Assembly (NCBI RefSeq): GCF_003574735.1
Contig: NZ_QORW01000002.1
Location: 310,001 to 374,000 of the forward strand
DNA length: 64,000 nucleotides
Reading direction: 5' to 3'
Source: Dongia deserti
GTDB taxonomy: Bacteria; Pseudomonadota; Alphaproteobacteria; Dongiales; Dongiaceae
The translations under genes and the position numbers were made by a program. Below the pieces are notes generated by a model. That model did no database searches and was not told the origin of the DNA. It saw nothing but the letters and a program-made list of their open reading frames with translations. Below are positions 18,319 to 25,612 of this stretch, piece after piece. Numbering within the stretch: position 1 is the first letter of the stretch; every line of letters starts with the position of its first letter.

Positions 18319-18735
18319 CTACTGCACGGTCGTGTCGCTTGACTCACCGGTCGTCGACTGCGCCGCGCTCGTGGAGACTTCGACGTCTGCAAGCTTCTCC
18401 GCACAGAGATCGGCAACGCCTGAAACCGGCTGGTCCATCTTGGGCAGCTTGGCCCAGCCGCCCTTCTCAACGAAGTCGTCACGTTGCCAGCTGCCGGTTT
18501 CCATGAGCGAGGCATGCTGTGCGCCGGCATCCGGTGCTGCGAGGAATCGCTGCACGCAGAACGTCGCCGCCAGATCCCTGCGGGCGTCCTGAGCCATCTC
18601 CTTCGCAGTGCCGCCGGTAACCCAGCCGCCCCAGTTGAAGCCGACAACGACCGTAAGAACTGCAACGGCCACCCACGACCAGAACAGGGTTGTCTTGGAA
18701 GCGCGATACTCCTGAAATCGTTGTCCCAGTGCCAT
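18319..18735 (-). CDS. Hypothetical membrane-anchored protein
   Basis: The 138-residue protein starts at MALGQRFQEYRASKTTLF, preceded by AAAGGG, followed by one membrane helix (about FWSWVAVAVLTVVVGFNWGG) and a soluble C-terminal part with two cysteines (ATFCVQRF and ADLCAEKL) and the segment SWQRDDFVEKGGWAKLPKMD. I recognise this general form from alphaproteobacteria but know no function. The C-terminus is Ser/Thr-rich. A longer open frame upstream lacks support. It may be a small periplasm-facing inner-membrane protein. Confidence 0.7.
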   Translation of the reverse strand: MALGQRFQEYRASKTTLFWSWVAVAVLTVVVGFNWGGWVTGGTAKEMAQDARRDLAATFCVQRFLAAPDAGAQHASLMETGSWQRDDFVEKGGWAKLPKMDQPVSGVADLCAEKLADVEVSTSAAQSTTGESSDTTVQ

Positions 18736-19280
18736 TTTGTCTGCCCTTTCTGTGTCCTCACGCTTTCGATGTTGCGAATGATCCACATCGATCAAGTGCC
18801 TCATCCGCGCTGGAGCTCTTCGCGGACCGCCTGCAATGTCGATCGTCACACGTGCCATCACGCCTTCTCGCGCGGACCACCTTCTCGGTCGCCGAGAGTG
18901 GCTGCCGCTGTCGAGGCTCCTTCAGAGCGACACCTGTTTGTCGCTAGCGGTGCTTCGCTCCGGCGACAGCGGCAGGCCCAGGGGACATAGCGCGAGGAAT
19001 GCCCTACGCCCCATCCGTTCCATATCGATAAGGAGCAATCGTTGGTGGGCCGGCGCTCTCCGCTGGCGGGCGCGCATGGTTCTTTCTTCGGTTTCGGCCC
19101 ACCGTGACCCACGTCACCCGACGCCTCTTCAGAATCTGCTCTCCCTGCACATCATTTCGGCACGGTTCTGATTGTTCTGGTTTTCAGCCGTGTTTGTTAT
19201 TGAAGCATGACAAGCGTGAATCGCAGCGACAAGCGAATTTTATTGGTCGTTTAGTGCAAGAATTTTGCTAGATTGCACCC
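18736..19280. other. Intergenic region with a nested inverted repeat (three-way-junction-like)
   Basis: CTGCCGCTGTCG (18902-18913) pairs perfectly with CGACAGCGGCAG (18964-18975). Inside lie a second hairpin, AGCGACA (18926-18932) with TGTCGCT (18939-18945), and a small one, AGCG (18946-18949) with CGCT (18956-18959). Together they could fold as a closed stem with two internal hairpins. Near the right end, TGCAA (19255-19259) and TTGCT (19265-19269) form a weak LysR-type dyad before the LysR gene. No supported ORF is present. Confidence 0.55.
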
Positions 19281-20258
19281 ATGGATATCCAGCTGGCCCA
19301 GACCTTCCTCGACATCGTGAATACCGGCAGCTTCGTCCGCGCTGCTAAGCGCCTGCACGTGAGCCAGACAACGGTGAGCGCCCGCATCCGGCTGCTCGAA
19401 TCGCAGCTCGGGCGTCCCCTGTTCGTGCGCAACAAGGCCGGGGCCTCGCTGACCGCCGCGGGAGAGCAGTTCCTGCGCTATGCGCAGGTCCTGGTGCAGG
19501 TCTGGCGGCGCGCCTGCCAGCAGGTGGCGATCCCCACCGGCCGGCAGGCGCTGCTGACGATCGGCGGCGAGCTCAGCCTTTGGAATCCGTTGCTGTTGAA
19601 CTGGCTGGTCCGGATGAAGCGCAGTGCGCCGGAGATCGCGCTCCGAACCGAAGTCAGCGTGCCGAACGAGTTGATGCGCCAGGTGGCGGCGGGCGTGCTC
19701 GACATCGCCGTGATGTATCAGCCGCAGCAGCTTCCGGGCCTGCGGATCGAGGAGATCCTGACCGAGACGCTGGTCTGCGTCACGACTTCCGGCAAGCGGA
19801 AGCTGGACGAGTCGGACTATGTCTACGTGGATTGGGGGCCTAGCTTCTCGACCCGTCACAATCTCAAGTTTCCCGAGCTTGCCAATCCCGGGCTGTTTGT
19901 CGATCTCGGCCCGCTGGGCCTGAACTACATATTGCGGTGCGGCGGATCGGGCTACTTCCGGTCAAGGACGGTGACGCCCTATCTAAGGTCGGGGCAGCTC
20001 CGCCTGGTGCCCGGCGCGCCCAAGTTCGCCTACCCCGTTCACGTCCTCTATTCGGCGAGCGGCGACAGCACGCTGCTCGAGCCCGCTCTGCGTGCGTTGC
20101 GCAAGGTCGCGGACAGCGAAAGCGACGAATGGCCGATCGACATGCCGGTGACAGGCGGAACGGCCATGGCAGCGATGACCGACAGGGCTGCGTCGCGACC
20201 AAGCGGCACGCGGAACCCAAAGGAGCCCGTACGGCGCAAGCGGCAAGCTGGCGGCTGA
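19281..20258 (+). CDS. LysR-family transcriptional regulator
   Basis: The 325-residue protein has the LysR winged helix at residues 1-60 (QLAQTFLDIVNTGSFVRAAK, HVSQTTVSARIRLLESQLG, PLFVRNKAGASLT) followed by a two-lobed effector domain. The C-terminal 35 residues (from about GTAMAAMTDRAASRPSGTRN) are a basic, low-complexity extension beyond the usual LysR length. The neighbouring downstream gene on the same strand encodes a secreted repeat protein, 145 bases away; regulation of it is possible. The effector is unknown. Confidence 0.9.
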   Translation: MDIQLAQTFLDIVNTGSFVRAAKRLHVSQTTVSARIRLLESQLGRPLFVRNKAGASLTAAGEQFLRYAQVLVQVWRRACQQVAIPTGRQALLTIGGELSLWNPLLLNWLVRMKRSAPEIALRTEVSVPNELMRQVAAGVLDIAVMYQPQQLPGLRIEEILTETLVCVTTSGKRKLDESDYVYVDWGPSFSTRHNLKFPELANPGLFVDLGPLGLNYILRCGGSGYFRSRTVTPYLRSGQLRLVPGAPKFAYPVHVLYSASGDSTLLEPALRALRKVADSESDEWPIDMPVTGGTAMAAMTDRAASRPSGTRNPKEPVRRKRQAGG

Positions 20259-20274
20259 TCGATTTCGCGTCCCG

Positions 20275-20305
20275 TTGTAGCGCCATGGCAGCAGTGCCAT
20301 ATAAT
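20275..20305 (+). promoter_or_regulatory. Promoter with palindrome touching the -10 box
   Basis: A perfect TATAAT (20300-20305) lies 19 bases after TTGTAG (20275-20280). The perfect palindrome ATGGCA-gcag-TGCCAT (20285-20300) sits between them and touches the -10 box, where a bound repressor would block RNA polymerase. It is about 100 bases upstream of the secreted repeat-protein gene at 20404. Confidence 0.55.
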
Positions 20306-20403
20306 CTCCACCCTTTCGTGGTCGCCTTTCCTTTGCGGCGGCGGAACGAGTGTCGTCGCAGTCGCATTGGGACCTGCGAGAAGACAGCAAGAAAGGAGGG
20401 TAT

Positions 20404-21243
20404 ATGTATCCCACCGATATGCCATCACAACCAGATTGCCGGCGGAGGATTGGTCCGTTCGCCAGGCGGTGGATGGGTCGGACGTTGCTGGCACTCCAAT
20501 CCGCGGCGCTGGCGGCCGCCCTCGGAGCGACCACCGGCGCCGCGATGGCCGCGGAACAGCCCGGCGGGATTCCGCCCAACGCGCACCCGACGCCATTCGG
20601 AAGCGGCTGGGACTGCGACCGCGGATACCTGGAGGAAGGCGGATCGTGCGTCGCGATCAAGGTGCCGGAGAACGCCTACCTGGATGCTTCAGGTCGCAAC
20701 TGGAACTGCAAGCGCGGCTTCCGCGAAGTCAGGAACACGTGCATCGAGATCAAGGTCCCGGCGCACGGCTATCTCTCCGATATCTCGCTGGACGGCTGGG
20801 AGTGCGAGCGCGGCTATCGCAAGACGCGCGATGACTGCGTCGCCATTGATGTTCCCAAGAACGCCCATGCGACCTACGCCACGTATGGGCCCGGCTGGGA
20901 GTGCAATCCCGGCTACCGGCAGTCGAACGGCGCGTGCTGGAAGATCGTCGTGCCGGACAATGCCTATCCACTCTATGGCGCATATGGACCGGGCTGGGAA
21001 TGCAAGCGCGGGTATCTCGCGCGGGGCGACGCCTGCGTGAAGGTCAATGTTCCGCCGCACGGCTATCTGACGTGGTCGGGCGACGACTGGAAGTGCGAGC
21101 GCGGCTACAGGCGGGAGAAATCCTCCTGTGTGAAGGTCGAGGTGCCCGAGAACGCGCACATCGACTATTCGGGCCACGGCTGGGAGTGCAACCGCGGCTA
21201 CGGCCAGGTTGGGGACCGGTGCACTCTGCTGAGCGAATCGTAA
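20404..21243 (+). CDS. Secreted protein of seven Trp/Cys repeats
   Basis: The 279-residue protein begins at an ATG behind AAGGAGGG, with a signal sequence whose hydrophobic part is LLALQSAALAAALGATTGAA and likely cleavage at AMAAEQP. The rest is seven units of about 32 residues, each with W-x-C-x-x-G-[YF] then C-x-x-[IV]-x-[VP]-P-x-[NH]-[AG]-[YH]; examples are GWDCDRGYLEEGGSC, NWNCKRGFREVRNTC and GWECNRGYGQVGDRC. Each unit has two cysteines, which probably pair. There is no catalytic motif, so a binding or structural role outside the cytoplasm is the reasonable inference. I do not know a named family. The stop TAA is the first part of heptad repeat copy C. Confidence 0.8.
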   Translation: MYPTDMPSQPDCRRRIGPFARRWMGRTLLALQSAALAAALGATTGAAMAAEQPGGIPPNAHPTPFGSGWDCDRGYLEEGGSCVAIKVPENAYLDASGRNWNCKRGFREVRNTCIEIKVPAHGYLSDISLDGWECERGYRKTRDDCVAIDVPKNAHATYATYGPGWECNPGYRQSNGACWKIVVPDNAYPLYGAYGPGWECKRGYLARGDACVKVNVPPHGYLTWSGDDWKCERGYRREKSSCVKVEVPENAHIDYSGHGWECNRGYGQVGDRCTLLSES

Positions 21244-21320
21244 TCAGGCATCAGGGATCAGGCATCAGTGATCAGAAGGCGCCGAAACCCTCTGATACCT
21301 GATTACTGATCCCTGATTAC
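21241..21320. repeat. ATCAGGN heptad palindrome, copy C
   Basis: The left arm runs ATCAGGC ATCAGGG ATCAGGC ATCAGTG ATCAG (from 21242), then the centre AGGCGCCGAAA, then the inverse arm of TGATACC TGATTAC TGATCCC TGATTAC. It lies between convergent genes; the right arm encodes the last five residues and stop of the methyltransferase. Confidence 0.9.
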
Positions 21321-22121
21321 CGAGACAGCCCACGCCCGTGCAACGAAACTGACCGGACCGTCACCGCCGACTTGCCTCTTCAGCCGCTCTTTCAGCGCGG
21401 CGCGCTTGTCTGCGGGCAGGCTGACGCAATAGCCCGGCGCCGGACCGGCGCCCAAGGTGAAGGGCAGCCACAGATCCTCGAACGACGGAAAGCGCGTCTC
21501 GATCTCGATCGGCGCGACCGTGACCGACGGCAGACCCGACTCCGCGCAAAGCGCGGCCAAACCTTCCGGCGTGCAAAACGGGAAGCGCCCACCTTCGCCC
21601 AGCTCCGCCGCATTCGGATCGAGCGCGATCGCTGCCTTCCAGAACGCAGTCATGAAGCCCATGCCGCCGCCCGGATAATCCCAGACGTAGAAGGAGAGAA
21701 GCCCGCCCGGCCGCACCACGCGCTGGAGCTCGCGCAGCGCCGCGACGCGATCCGGCACGAAATTGAGCACAAGGGCGGAGGCCGCGACATCGACCGACGC
21801 ATCGGCCAGCGTGAGCTTCTGCGCATCGCCCACCTCGAACCGCGCGCGGTCATCGGACGTGGTCGCCCGCGCATGCGCGACGAACCCCTCCGACGGATCG
21901 ATGCCGATGATCGAGCGTGGGTTGCAGCGCGCGAGGATGGTCTGCGTCAACGCGCCCGTGCCGCACCCGAGATCCAGCCACGCCGTCCCGGACGGTGCCG
22001 CCAGCCAATCGAGAAACCGCGCCGCGACCAGGCGGCTCCACCGCCCCATGTAGCGCTCATACGCCTCGCCGGCGGCCCAGGCATCGTGACGGGCGGTGGT
22101 GGACATGGAGCAACTCCTCAC
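21303..22121 (-). CDS. Class I SAM-dependent methyltransferase
   Basis: The 272-residue protein has a Rossmann methyltransferase core: motif I LDLGCGTGALTQTIL, IIGIDPSEGFVAHAR, motif II VGDAQKLTLADASVD and the post-II strand LRELQRVVRPGGLLSFYVWD. It resembles the UbiE/COQ5-like group acting on small molecules, but no specific substrate is indicated. The final residues VIRDQ and the stop codon are supplied by heptad repeat copy C, so the native C-terminus has been replaced or extended. The start may be the second Met (SMSTTARHDAWAAGEAYERY). It is convergent with the repeat-protein gene. Confidence 0.87.
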   Translation of the reverse strand: MRSCSMSTTARHDAWAAGEAYERYMGRWSRLVAARFLDWLAAPSGTAWLDLGCGTGALTQTILARCNPRSIIGIDPSEGFVAHARATTSDDRARFEVGDAQKLTLADASVDVAASALVLNFVPDRVAALRELQRVVRPGGLLSFYVWDYPGGGMGFMTAFWKAAIALDPNAAELGEGGRFPFCTPEGLAALCAESGLPSVTVAPIEIETRFPSFEDLWLPFTLGAGPAPGYCVSLPADKRAALKERLKRQVGGDGPVSFVARAWAVSVIRDQ

Positions 22122-22305
22122 GTGGTTGACGCGTCGCAGCAGGCGTGCCCTTAGTAGGCCGCTTTCAAAGGCGCGTCATTCTCTCATCAAATGCCGATGA
22201 AAGGGAGCGTGCGGGAGAGAGATCGCACGGGACAGACCGGTCTGATCGAGCCTACAACGCAACGGCAAGGCCATCGCATATGGCCGCTGAAGAACGAGCT
22301 GTAAT

Positions 22306-22422
22306 TCCCTCCCCGAGGCGGGGGAGGGTTAGGGTGGGGGCGAGGCGGTTCAACTCGACGCGATTTTCGCTGGAGAGAACAACCCCCGCCCCAACCCTCC
22401 CCCAGCTTGGGGGAGGGAGAAG
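22306..22422. repeat. CCCTCCCC/GGGGAGGG palindromic element, copy 3
   Basis: CCCTCCCCGAGGCGGGGGAG (22308-22327) and CCTCCCCCAGCTTGGGGGAG (22397-22416) form two hairpins. Between them GGTTAGGGTGGGGG (22327-22340) is inverted as CCCCCGCCCCAACC (22383-22396). The central 40 bases differ from copies 1 and 2. It fills most of the gap between the methyltransferase and the arylsulfotransferase-like gene. Confidence 0.8.
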
Positions 22423-22435
22423 AGAGCCGTTCCAC

Positions 22436-23782
22436 TCACCCGCATTGTGCACCAACGAACGTCAGCTGTTCTGGCGCCACGCGCTCCGCGCCGGTGATCA
22501 CGCCGGTGAAGCCGTCGCGGACCAGGTTCACGTATTCCCAGGCGATCCGGTTGCCGGAGCCGCGCGCGATCTCGAACACGCGGCCTTGTTGCGCCTCGAC
22601 CGCCAGCACGTTGCCGTTCGGCAGCTGCTGCTGCATGCCGCGGATGTCCGTGTAGAACGGCTCTTGGTCCGTGCCTTGATAGCTCCAGACGATCGCACGC
22701 GTTTGCGGGTCGATCTCCACGATCCGGCTGTAGCCGAGCCGCGGCTTGCCGCCGGTCCGCCGATTGTCGAACAGGAGGATGTGGCCGTTGGGCATGAAAT
22801 CGGGATCGTGCTGATAGAGGAACGGCCCGGTCATCGTCCATTTGATGCGCCGGCTCTCGCCATCCACCACCAAGATCGTGTTGAGGTTGCGGAGCGACAC
22901 CATGATGTCGCCGGCCCGGAACTGCGGGAAGGCAGGCGCCATCTCTTCCCGCAACATCTCGATGTCGTTGAAATGCGTGGGCTGTTCGGTGCGGATGCTC
23001 GCCTGCTCGCCGGAGAACAGCAGAGCCGCCCAGCCGCTGTCGTAAAGCAGATTCAGCAGCGAGATCTCCTCGGCCACCGACCCATCGGGCCGCAGGCGCA
23101 CGATCAGGTTCTCCATGAAATAGCCTTGCGGGCCCGGCGCGAGCCGCGGGTAGCGCGGATCCTCGGCGAAGCGCTTGCGATCCACGGCGATCAGGGTCTC
23201 GCCGTTGGGCAGGTGATCGATGGAGTGGTGCGTCATGCGCGGCAGGCGCCAGACGATGCGGGAGCACCGGTCGAGCCGCACCGCGCCCACGCCTTCCATG
23301 TTGAGGATGACGTCGCCAGTGGGAAGCAGCGCGGTGCCGTGCAGCACGACATCGTAGTCCGGCGGTGTCACCTCCAGGTGCTGCTGCTTGGGGAACGCGT
23401 CGCTGAACGCGATGCGCCAGCGGTGAAGGACCCGCCCCTCCATGTCGATCAGCTGCGCGCCGAAGCCGCCTTGCCCGTAGAGCGTGAGGAAAGTGTGACC
23501 CTGCCAGGCGGCGGCGCGATCATAGCGCGTCACGCCGCCCTCGCGCCGCGTGGTGGCCGCAAGATATTTCGAGCGGATCTGCAGGTAGTGCCGCCAGTTG
23601 ACGCGCCAGTCCTGCACCGCGGCGGTCGCGTCATCGATCACCGCGTGCGGGAAGAGCTGGTAGCGTTCGACCGCAACGCCCAACCCGAACGCGAGCGCAA
23701 GCACCCCGACGCCGAACAGCACGAGGTCCCACTTCGCGCGGATAAAGCCGAAGCGGCGCCTTGGATTGCGATCCGTTGACAT
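22436..23782 (-). CDS. Arylsulfotransferase (ASST)-like membrane-anchored protein
   Basis: The 448-residue protein has an N-terminal membrane anchor (WDLVLFGVGVLALAFGLGVA) and a large extracytoplasmic part with beta-propeller character: repeated blocks such as HGTALLPTGDVILNMEGVGA, HHSIDHLPNGETLIAVDRK and HDPDFMPNGHILLFDNRR. These His-x-x-x-LPNG blocks match the arylsulfotransferase superfamily, which moves sulfate between phenolic compounds. The catalytic His is probably one of those, but the member is diverged and transferase activity is not assured. It is alone, upstream of the AT-rich island. Confidence 0.78.
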   Translation of the reverse strand: MSTDRNPRRRFGFIRAKWDLVLFGVGVLALAFGLGVAVERYQLFPHAVIDDATAAVQDWRVNWRHYLQIRSKYLAATTRREGGVTRYDRAAAWQGHTFLTLYGQGGFGAQLIDMEGRVLHRWRIAFSDAFPKQQHLEVTPPDYDVVLHGTALLPTGDVILNMEGVGAVRLDRCSRIVWRLPRMTHHSIDHLPNGETLIAVDRKRFAEDPRYPRLAPGPQGYFMENLIVRLRPDGSVAEEISLLNLLYDSGWAALLFSGEQASIRTEQPTHFNDIEMLREEMAPAFPQFRAGDIMVSLRNLNTILVVDGESRRIKWTMTGPFLYQHDPDFMPNGHILLFDNRRTGGKPRLGYSRIVEIDPQTRAIVWSYQGTDQEPFYTDIRGMQQQLPNGNVLAVEAQQGRVFEIARGSGNRIAWEYVNLVRDGFTGVITGAERVAPEQLTFVGAQCG

Positions 23783-24079
23783 GGCCTGGCACTCCCATGT
23801 TGCGATCGTCCTTGCCAGCCCACGCTGGCAGCCCCAAGCCGCAGATCGAAAGAATGAACCTTTCTAGCGCCGCAAGATCAACCGACCGCTGATCGGGGGT
23901 ACGCGTCAGCAGCCCGCCGAGCATAAACTCCGCCTGCAGGAACGACACGCATTGCCCTGCAGGTTGACGGATTTACAACCCATTCAGTAATCCGACAAAA
24001 GAGAGTAGATAACCTCAGAGTGGAATACCGAACGCAATCCCTATTAGGCATTGTTTGGACCTTTTGCAGTGCAGATAAG
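23783..24079. other. Left flank of the AT-rich island
   Basis: This gap holds no supported gene. A weak promoter candidate, TTGACG (23964-23969) with GTAATC 17 bases on, points into the island. A GTG at 24020 could begin the next ORF further upstream. Base composition shifts from GC-rich to AT-richer at about 23.95 kb. Confidence 0.4.
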
Positions 24080-24346
24080 ATGAGAGCCAAGGCCATCGAG
24101 GGGTTCAGTTATTTCGTTGGGTTCATTGGATGCATTCCGGCTGCAAATTGGTTGATCAGCCATGTTGGAGCCATATGCTTGGATGTCGGTCCTTGCCTCC
24201 TAGATGACTACCTGGGACCTTCCAATACGGAAGAACGTTTGGCTATGTCACATGTTTTGAGTCGCTTGGCGAAGCGGATGCGCAATGCGACAGCTGCAGG
24301 ATCGACCGCGCAATGGCGTGCACTGTTTGGTCTGGAGGATGAGTGA
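24080..24346 (+). CDS. Truncated VUT-like transporter ORF or small unknown protein
   Basis: The ORF codes for 88 residues from the ATG at 24080 (108 from a GTG at 24020); neither start has a clear ribosome binding site. The N-terminal part, with YFVGFIGCIPAANWLISHVG and ICLDVGPCL, resembles the first helix region of VUT-family (queuosine precursor-type) transporters (from memory, not searched). The rest (SNTEERLAMSHVLSRLAKRM...) does not, and the family is normally longer, about 150-200 residues. It is therefore probably a truncated or fused relic, though it is only nine bases from the next gene and may be expressed with it. Base composition is near 48% G+C in the two lines I counted. Confidence 0.45.
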   Translation: MRAKAIEGFSYFVGFIGCIPAANWLISHVGAICLDVGPCLLDDYLGPSNTEERLAMSHVLSRLAKRMRNATAAGSTAQWRALFGLEDE

Positions 24347-24355
24347 CAGATCAAA

Positions 24356-24916
24356 ATGAAGGATGAAATCGAGCGGATAAAGCGCGTTGCAGATACGCTG
24401 TGCACCGGTCATGCCGGGCTGCGCGATCGGTATGCTCGTCGGGCCTTGCTGTTAGATATTGCCATCCTTGCGTTGTCGGCATGGCTTACGGCCCTAGCAT
24501 TTATTGATCCCCATCTGAACATCACACTGACTCCATTCGGGTTGGATCCACAACTCTGGACGGGCGTGGTCGCGTTTGTGACCTTTCTGCTGTCCATTGT
24601 GCAGCTCAAGACAGATTGGAAGGCCCGCTCAGACAGCCATAGGCGGAGTTTGGATGTTTACGCAGAAGTAAAGCGAGAGGCGGGGTATTTGCTTGCTTCC
24701 TGGAGTGATGATGAGGCGGCATGCCGTCGAGTGCTAGCGCGTTACGATATGGCCTCAGCAGTTGCAGTCGCGATTCCAGAAAGCGAATTTCTGCGCCAAA
24801 AGAGTCGCCATAAACTCAAGGTCGAAGTCAGCAAGTATATTGACGATCATCCTGGCGCTTCAATTTGGCTCACTCGCATAAAGCTATGGTTGCGGGACAA
24901 TCGATGGGGGAGTTGA
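24356..24916 (+). CDS. SLATT-like two-transmembrane protein (putative effector)
   Basis: The 186-residue protein has a short polar N-terminus (KDEIERIKRVADTLCTGHAG), two membrane helices (about 29-49 and 66-84) separated by a 16-residue loop, and a helical cytoplasmic tail with the pattern W-K-x-R-x-x-x-H-x-x-x-x-x-x-Y-x-x-x-K-x-E (residues 88-108). This layout matches SLATT domains, predicted membrane-pore effectors of nucleotide-activated and other defence systems. It lies in an AT-richer three-gene run, nine bases after the preceding ORF and three bases before the next. The assignment rests on topology and motif pattern; a profile search is needed. Function by analogy: membrane disruption on activation. 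Confidence 0.6.
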   Translation: MKDEIERIKRVADTLCTGHAGLRDRYARRALLLDIAILALSAWLTALAFIDPHLNITLTPFGLDPQLWTGVVAFVTFLLSIVQLKTDWKARSDSHRRSLDVYAEVKREAGYLLASWSDDEAACRRVLARYDMASAVAVAIPESEFLRQKSRHKLKVEVSKYIDDHPGASIWLTRIKLWLRDNRWGS

Positions 24917-24919
24917 GGA

Positions 24920-25564
24920 TTGCCTGATCTAGCTCGCGCGCTCACGGTATATTCAGCCGCCGCTGAGTATGTGGAACGCGCTGGACTCCACTCGGAAGTC
25001 CAGTGGCAGCGTGATGTCTCTGCTCGGAGTTTTACCGAGAGCCAGCTATTGGCAGAAACGGCGTGGGTTGTTCTTTGTTCTGGTTTCCGCGAGTCAACCG
25101 TTAGAAAGGTTTTCGGTTATCTTTCTCTTTGCTTCTGCGACTGGGACTCAGCTGCCGCGATTGTAGCTAGTTATCCGCATTGCAAAGTGACCGCGCTACG
25201 AGGCTTTCGAAACGAAAGAAAGGTTGACGCGATCGTCGCCGCAGCTCGGCACATCCATAGCCTTGGATTCATGACGGTCAAAAACGCCATCTTGGCAGAT
25301 CCCATTTCAGAGTTGCAGAACTTCAGGTTCATCGGCCCGACTACCGCTTGGCACCTTGCCAAAAATCTAGGGCTGGACGTAGTCAAGCCCGATCGTCATC
25401 TTGTTCGCGCGGCGTCGAATCTTGGATACTCGACTGCCTTTGACCTTTGCCAAGCGATCGCCACAGCACGGTGCGAACAGCCCAAAGTGGTCGATCTGAT
25501 ACTGTGGCGATACCTTGCCGATGCCTCGGCTGACCAACGTCGACGCATTTTCGCCGCTGTTTGA
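24920..25564 (+). CDS. HhH-GPD-like DNA glycosylase-related protein
   Basis: The 214-residue protein starts at a TTG with GGGGGAG eight bases upstream, three bases after the SLATT-like stop. It is all-helical, with a helix-hairpin-helix FRFIGPTTAWHLAKNLGL (135-152) followed by KPDRHLVRAA. That places Asp158 at the catalytic Asp of HhH-GPD base-excision glycosylases, while the lyase Lys position of the hairpin is Thr, as in monofunctional enzymes. There is no C-terminal iron-sulfur cluster. It probably binds DNA and may remove or sense modified bases. Being coupled to a putative membrane effector suggests a sensor or nuclease partner role rather than housekeeping repair (inference). Confidence 0.62.
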   Translation: MPDLARALTVYSAAAEYVERAGLHSEVQWQRDVSARSFTESQLLAETAWVVLCSGFRESTVRKVFGYLSLCFCDWDSAAAIVASYPHCKVTALRGFRNERKVDAIVAAARHIHSLGFMTVKNAILADPISELQNFRFIGPTTAWHLAKNLGLDVVKPDRHLVRAASNLGYSTAFDLCQAIATARCEQPKVVDLILWRYLADASADQRRRIFAAV

Positions 25565-25612
25565 CGCTTTACCACCCTCCCCCGACTCCGCGCGCAGTGC
25601 TATACCGCCCCC

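Noticed and set aside
15827-21320. ATCAGGN repeats considered as a CRISPR array
   Set aside because: The units are only seven bases, without spacers of constant length, and the arms are inverted; no cas gene is near.
22145-23779. 544-residue plus-strand open frame opposite the arylsulfotransferase-like gene
   Set aside because: It runs through the C-rich repeat and shows only the mirrored pattern of the real gene.
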